Shown one piece after another: positions 61,276-64,000 of a stretch of DNA of 64,000 nucleotides (position 1 is the stretch's first letter; every line of letters begins with the position of its first letter). Under the pieces are notes generated by a model. That model was not told the DNA's origin and ran no database searches. It saw nothing but the letters and a program-made list of their open reading frames with translations. Made by a program: the position numbers and the translations under genes. Source of the stretch: Cylindrotheca closterium (taxonomy: Eukaryota > Bacillariophyta > Bacillariophyceae > Bacillariales > Bacillariaceae); assembly GCA_933822405.4 (NCBI GenBank), contig CAKOGP040000047.1, positions 33,622 through 97,621 on the forward strand, in the 5' to 3' direction.

Positions 61276-61583
61276 TTTATCAATTAATCGCAAATGCTAT
61301 TGAGATTTTTTGAAAAGAATATTTACTTAAAACCCTTAATTTTGCAAGTTGTTAAAATTTTTTGTATCATTTTATTATACAAACTAGTTCAAATCTTAGT
61401 CTATTTTGTTTTAAAATCCATATAGAAAAATTTACTATTACAAGCCAGGAATCTAGTTTAAATTCGGTTCCAAAAACAATTTTCTTAAATGATAACGTGA
61501 TATTTGTTTATAACAATGTTGTTCTTTTGCTTTAATTAAAATATAGACCTTAAATTACTTGTGATTTATAGTCTTATTTATTA

Positions 61584-61612
61584 TTGACAATGAAGAAATT
61601 ATTCAATATTAT
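61584..61612 (+). promoter_or_regulatory. Promoter upstream of rpl35
   Basis: TTGACA (61584-61589), 17 bases, TATTAT (61607-61612); start near 61619, about 150 bases before rpl35. The remaining bases from 61280 to 61770 show nothing else. Confidence 0.6.
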
Positions 61613-61770
61613 ACTTTTAATAACTTTTATCTTATATAATCCATTTATCTTTGTAAACTAATTTTCATTTACTGAATCTTTAAAATACATATCTTTATTA
61701 AAACAAAATTATATAAAATTTCAAGTCGATTTAAAAGAAATAAAGTTTACTAAATAATAATAAAAAACTA

Positions 61771-61965
61771 ATGCCAAAATTAAAAACACGTAAAGCAGCC
61801 GCTAAAAGATATAAAATTACTGGAAACAAGAATTTTTTGCGCCGTCATGCTTTTAAAGGTCATTTATTAATGAAAAAATCAAACAAACAAAAACGTAAAT
61901 TATCTCAAGTCTTGTGTGTAAAAAAAAGTGATACACAAGCAATTAAAATAATGTTACCATATTAG
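61771..61965 (+). CDS. rpl35: 50S ribosomal protein L35
   Basis: A 64-residue Lys/Arg-rich protein (PKLKTRKAAAKRYKITGNKN; RRHAFKGHLLMKKSNKQKR) of the bL35 family, followed by rpl20 as in bacteria. Confidence 0.97.
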   Translation: MPKLKTRKAAAKRYKITGNKNFLRRHAFKGHLLMKKSNKQKRKLSQVLCVKKSDTQAIKIMLPY

Positions 61966-62008
61966 TCAAACATTATTTAAATATTATTAATTAATTAAAA
62001 AAATCAAA

Positions 62009-62353
62009 ATGGTAAGAATCAAACGTGGAAATGTCGCGAGAAAACGTCGTAAAAAAATTTTAGCAATGGCAAGTGGCTATCGCGGTGCACACTCCGTTTT
62101 ATTTCGAGTAGCTAATCAGCAAGTTATGAAAGCTTTACGATATTCTTATATCGGTAGAAAACAGAAAAAACGAATTTTTAGAAGAATTTGGATTAGTCGA
62201 ATTAATGCTGCTTCTCGATTTAATGGGATTACTTATAGTCAATTAATCAATAAATTCAAAAAATCTAATATTGATCTGAATCGAAAGATATTATCACAAA
62301 TTGCTATTTTAGACACTTCAACATTTAAATCATTAATTGATATCACTAAATAA
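62009..62353 (+). CDS. rpl20: 50S ribosomal protein L20
   Basis: A 114-residue protein with [20 protein letters not shown] and [20 protein letters not shown], typical of bL20. Between rpl35 and ycf45. Confidence 0.97.
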   Translation: MVRIKRGNVARKRRKKILAMASGYRGAHSVLFRVANQQVMKALRYSYIGRKQKKRIFRRIWISRINAASRFNGITYSQLINKFKKSNIDLNRKILSQIAILDTSTFKSLIDITK

Positions 62354-62400
62354 TTATTTGGTTTAATTTAAATTGGAAAATTTTATCTTTTTCACAAAAT

Positions 62401-63753
62401 ATGAATTCGAGCAATGAATTAGAAAAATTAATCGATAATTTACCATTATTTGTGCAAGCACATCTGATTACTCATAACCGATCGCAAGAGCTTGTTGAAG
62501 TTATTTTAGATTTAGGATGTCGCCCTGAAGCACGTTTTATTACTGAGTCAGAATATTTATCTCAAAAACTTCTCTCTTGGCAAGACCTTGATTATGTTAT
62601 TAAACGAATTAGTAGATTTAGTAATGAAAATCGAGCTGGAATTGAGAGAACACTTCATAGAATAAGTTGTATTCGAAATCGTCAATTTCTAATTAATGGT
62701 TTAACATGCCGGGTTGGTCGCGCTCTTTTTGGAACAATTTCAATCATTCGAGATTTATTAGAGTCAGGAAAATCGATTTTAATTTTAGGAAAACCAGGAA
62801 CTGGAAAAACAACTATTGTTCGTGAAATAGCTCGTATTTTAGCAGATGAAATGGGAAAACGTGTTATAATTGTTGACACTTCAAATGAAATTGCAGGTGA
62901 TAGTGATATTCCTCATTTTGGAATTGGTCATGCACGAAGAATGCAAGTTTCAACAACAGAACTTCAACATAAAGTTATGATTGAAGCAGTTGAAAATCAT
63001 ACGCCTCAAATTATTATTATAGATGAAATTGGAACTGAATTAGAAGTTTTAGCTAGTAGGATGATTGCAGAAAAAGGGGTACAACTTGTAGGAACAACAC
63101 ACGGAAACTGTTTAGAAAATCTAATTAAAAACCCTTCATTATCTGATTTAATTGGTGGTATTCAATATGTGACATTAAGTGATGAGGAAGCTAAGCGTCG
63201 TGGAACACAAAAGAGTATTTTAGAACGTAAAGCTTATCCCGCATTTGAAATTGTCATTGAAATTAATAATTCAACATCTTGGATAATCCATGAAAATGTA
63301 AAAATATCGGTTGATAGGTTATTACGCCACACAACGACTTTTGATCAAATCCGACAGTTCAATTTGGTAGAAAATTTACAAATAAAATATCATTCAAATT
63401 TATCATTTAAACCTTCTTTACCTGTGACTTTAGCTTTAGCGCAAAATTTGAAAAATTGGAACCAAAGAAATAATAAAAATTATTATCATTTTCAATTTTC
63501 ACTTTCAAAAGCGATGAAAATTTACCCATATTCTATATCAAGTAATTTTTTGCGAGAAGTTTTTAATAAGTTAGGTTTAGATTTTATATTTACCAATGAT
63601 ATCAAAAAAGCTCATATAATCATTGGTTTAAAAACTCATCTTCAACAAAATTTAAAATTAAAAAAATTAGCTAAGCAAAAAAAGATTCCTATTTATTCTT
63701 TTAATCAACTTAGTCTTTATCAATTAACTAAATTTATTAAATTTATTTGTTAA
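62401..63753 (+). CDS. ycf45: Ycf45 AAA-type ATPase
   Basis: A 450-residue protein with an ATPase domain like that of SpoIIIAA: Walker [14 protein letters not shown] (about residues 129-141), [17 protein letters not shown] and [12 protein letters not shown]. The C-terminal 150 residues are divergent and basic. Of unknown role, found in red-lineage plastids and cyanobacteria; possibly nucleic-acid binding. Confidence 0.93.
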   Translation: MNSSNELEKLIDNLPLFVQAHLITHNRSQELVEVILDLGCRPEARFITESEYLSQKLLSWQDLDYVIKRISRFSNENRAGIERTLHRISCIRNRQFLINGLTCRVGRALFGTISIIRDLLESGKSILILGKPGTGKTTIVREIARILADEMGKRVIIVDTSNEIAGDSDIPHFGIGHARRMQVSTTELQHKVMIEAVENHTPQIIIIDEIGTELEVLASRMIAEKGVQLVGTTHGNCLENLIKNPSLSDLIGGIQYVTLSDEEAKRRGTQKSILERKAYPAFEIVIEINNSTSWIIHENVKISVDRLLRHTTTFDQIRQFNLVENLQIKYHSNLSFKPSLPVTLALAQNLKNWNQRNNKNYYHFQFSLSKAMKIYPYSISSNFLREVFNKLGLDFIFTNDIKKAHIIIGLKTHLQQNLKLKKLAKQKKIPIYSFNQLSLYQLTKFIKFIC

Positions 63754-63870
63754 AAATTTAAACTTGGTTATGATTTACTTATCGGCAAGAATTTATTAAA
63801 ATTTTAGTTTAGGTTTAATAAGTAAAACTATCAGCAAATTTAATTTGTTATATCATTAATTTAACATAAT

Positions 63871-63975
63871 TTTGATATTCCAATTCCAGGAAATGATGAT
63901 GCTGTTCGTTCCATCAAATTAATCTTAAACACATTAGCTGATAGTATCATACAAGGCCAAACAAAAGTAAAATAA
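63871..63975 (+). pseudogene. rps2: Fragment of rps2 (C-terminal end only)
   Basis: An open piece reading [20 protein letters not shown], then a short tail and TAA 63973-63975. This is the C-terminal nucleotide-proximal block of ribosomal protein S2 (normally after [11 protein letters not shown]). No start codon and no upstream S2 sequence exist; ycf45 ends 118 bases before. Probably a duplicated or broken end left by rearrangement; a full rps2 may lie elsewhere. Confidence 0.75.
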
Positions 63976-64000
63976 AATTCTTCTTTTCCAAGATGATAGT

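Overview
The window is a piece of a diatom (red-lineage secondary) plastid genome. Evidence: AT-rich, intron-free, tightly packed photosystem, cytochrome b6f, ATP synthase, RNA polymerase and ribosomal protein genes, together with genes kept in red-lineage plastids but absent from land-plant ones (cbbX, chlI, dnaB, tatC, secG, petF, psbV, psbX, psaD, psaF, psaL, psaM, ycf39, ycf41, ycf45, ycf66, tmRNA, SRP RNA). TGA, TAA and TAG all act as stops in conserved genes, so the code is standard/bacterial.

Core layout: psbC-psbD and psaI (-), psbK, petG, trnT, psb30, psbZ, trnG, trnE and a ycf89-like gene (+), the psbEFLJ cluster and ycf4-petL (-), psaL-cbbX-ycf39-ycf41-psbI-psaF-psaJ (+), petM-petN-psbH (-), psbN (+), psbT-psbB (-), rps14-psaM-chlI-secG (+), petD-petB, psaD, rpl12-rpl1-rpl11 (-), dnaB, ffs, psbX, ycf66, psbV, trnR, ssrA, trnI, rpl19 and petF (+), petA-tatC-atpE-atpB-ycf3-rps18-rpl33 (-), rps20-rpoB-rpoC1-rpoC2 (+), a tRNA cluster with ycf33, psaA-psaB (+), rpl35-rpl20-ycf45 (+) and a 3' fragment of rps2. 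Many 3' ends carry long perfect hairpins, and several transcription units have bacterial -35/-10 promoters.

Four accessory islands interrupt this core: about 1-770, 12.2-20.2 kb (psaJ to petM), 49.15-53.65 kb (rpoC2 to trnR) and 59.6-61.5 kb (psaB to rpl35). They hold at least six remnants of rolling-circle replication initiators of the CRESS type (HUH endonuclease plus superfamily 3 helicase), in two subfamilies. Next to them are bacteriocin-like modules: a colicin-D-type nuclease domain followed by a colicin-immunity-like protein, two copies of a PD-(D/E)XK-like toxin relic, one followed by a pentapeptide-repeat protein, and several small membrane proteins. Most are frameshifted or interrupted. 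A 43-bp perfect direct repeat 2,081 bp apart inside Rep 3' ends suggests recombination or integration of a small circle. The islands also carry a decayed tyrosine recombinase and a duplicated family of unknown ORFs.

My reading (inference): this plastid has been colonised repeatedly by small rolling-circle plasmids carrying toxin/immunity cargo, now decaying between the photosynthesis operons. Family assignments come from motifs read by eye; no database search was possible.
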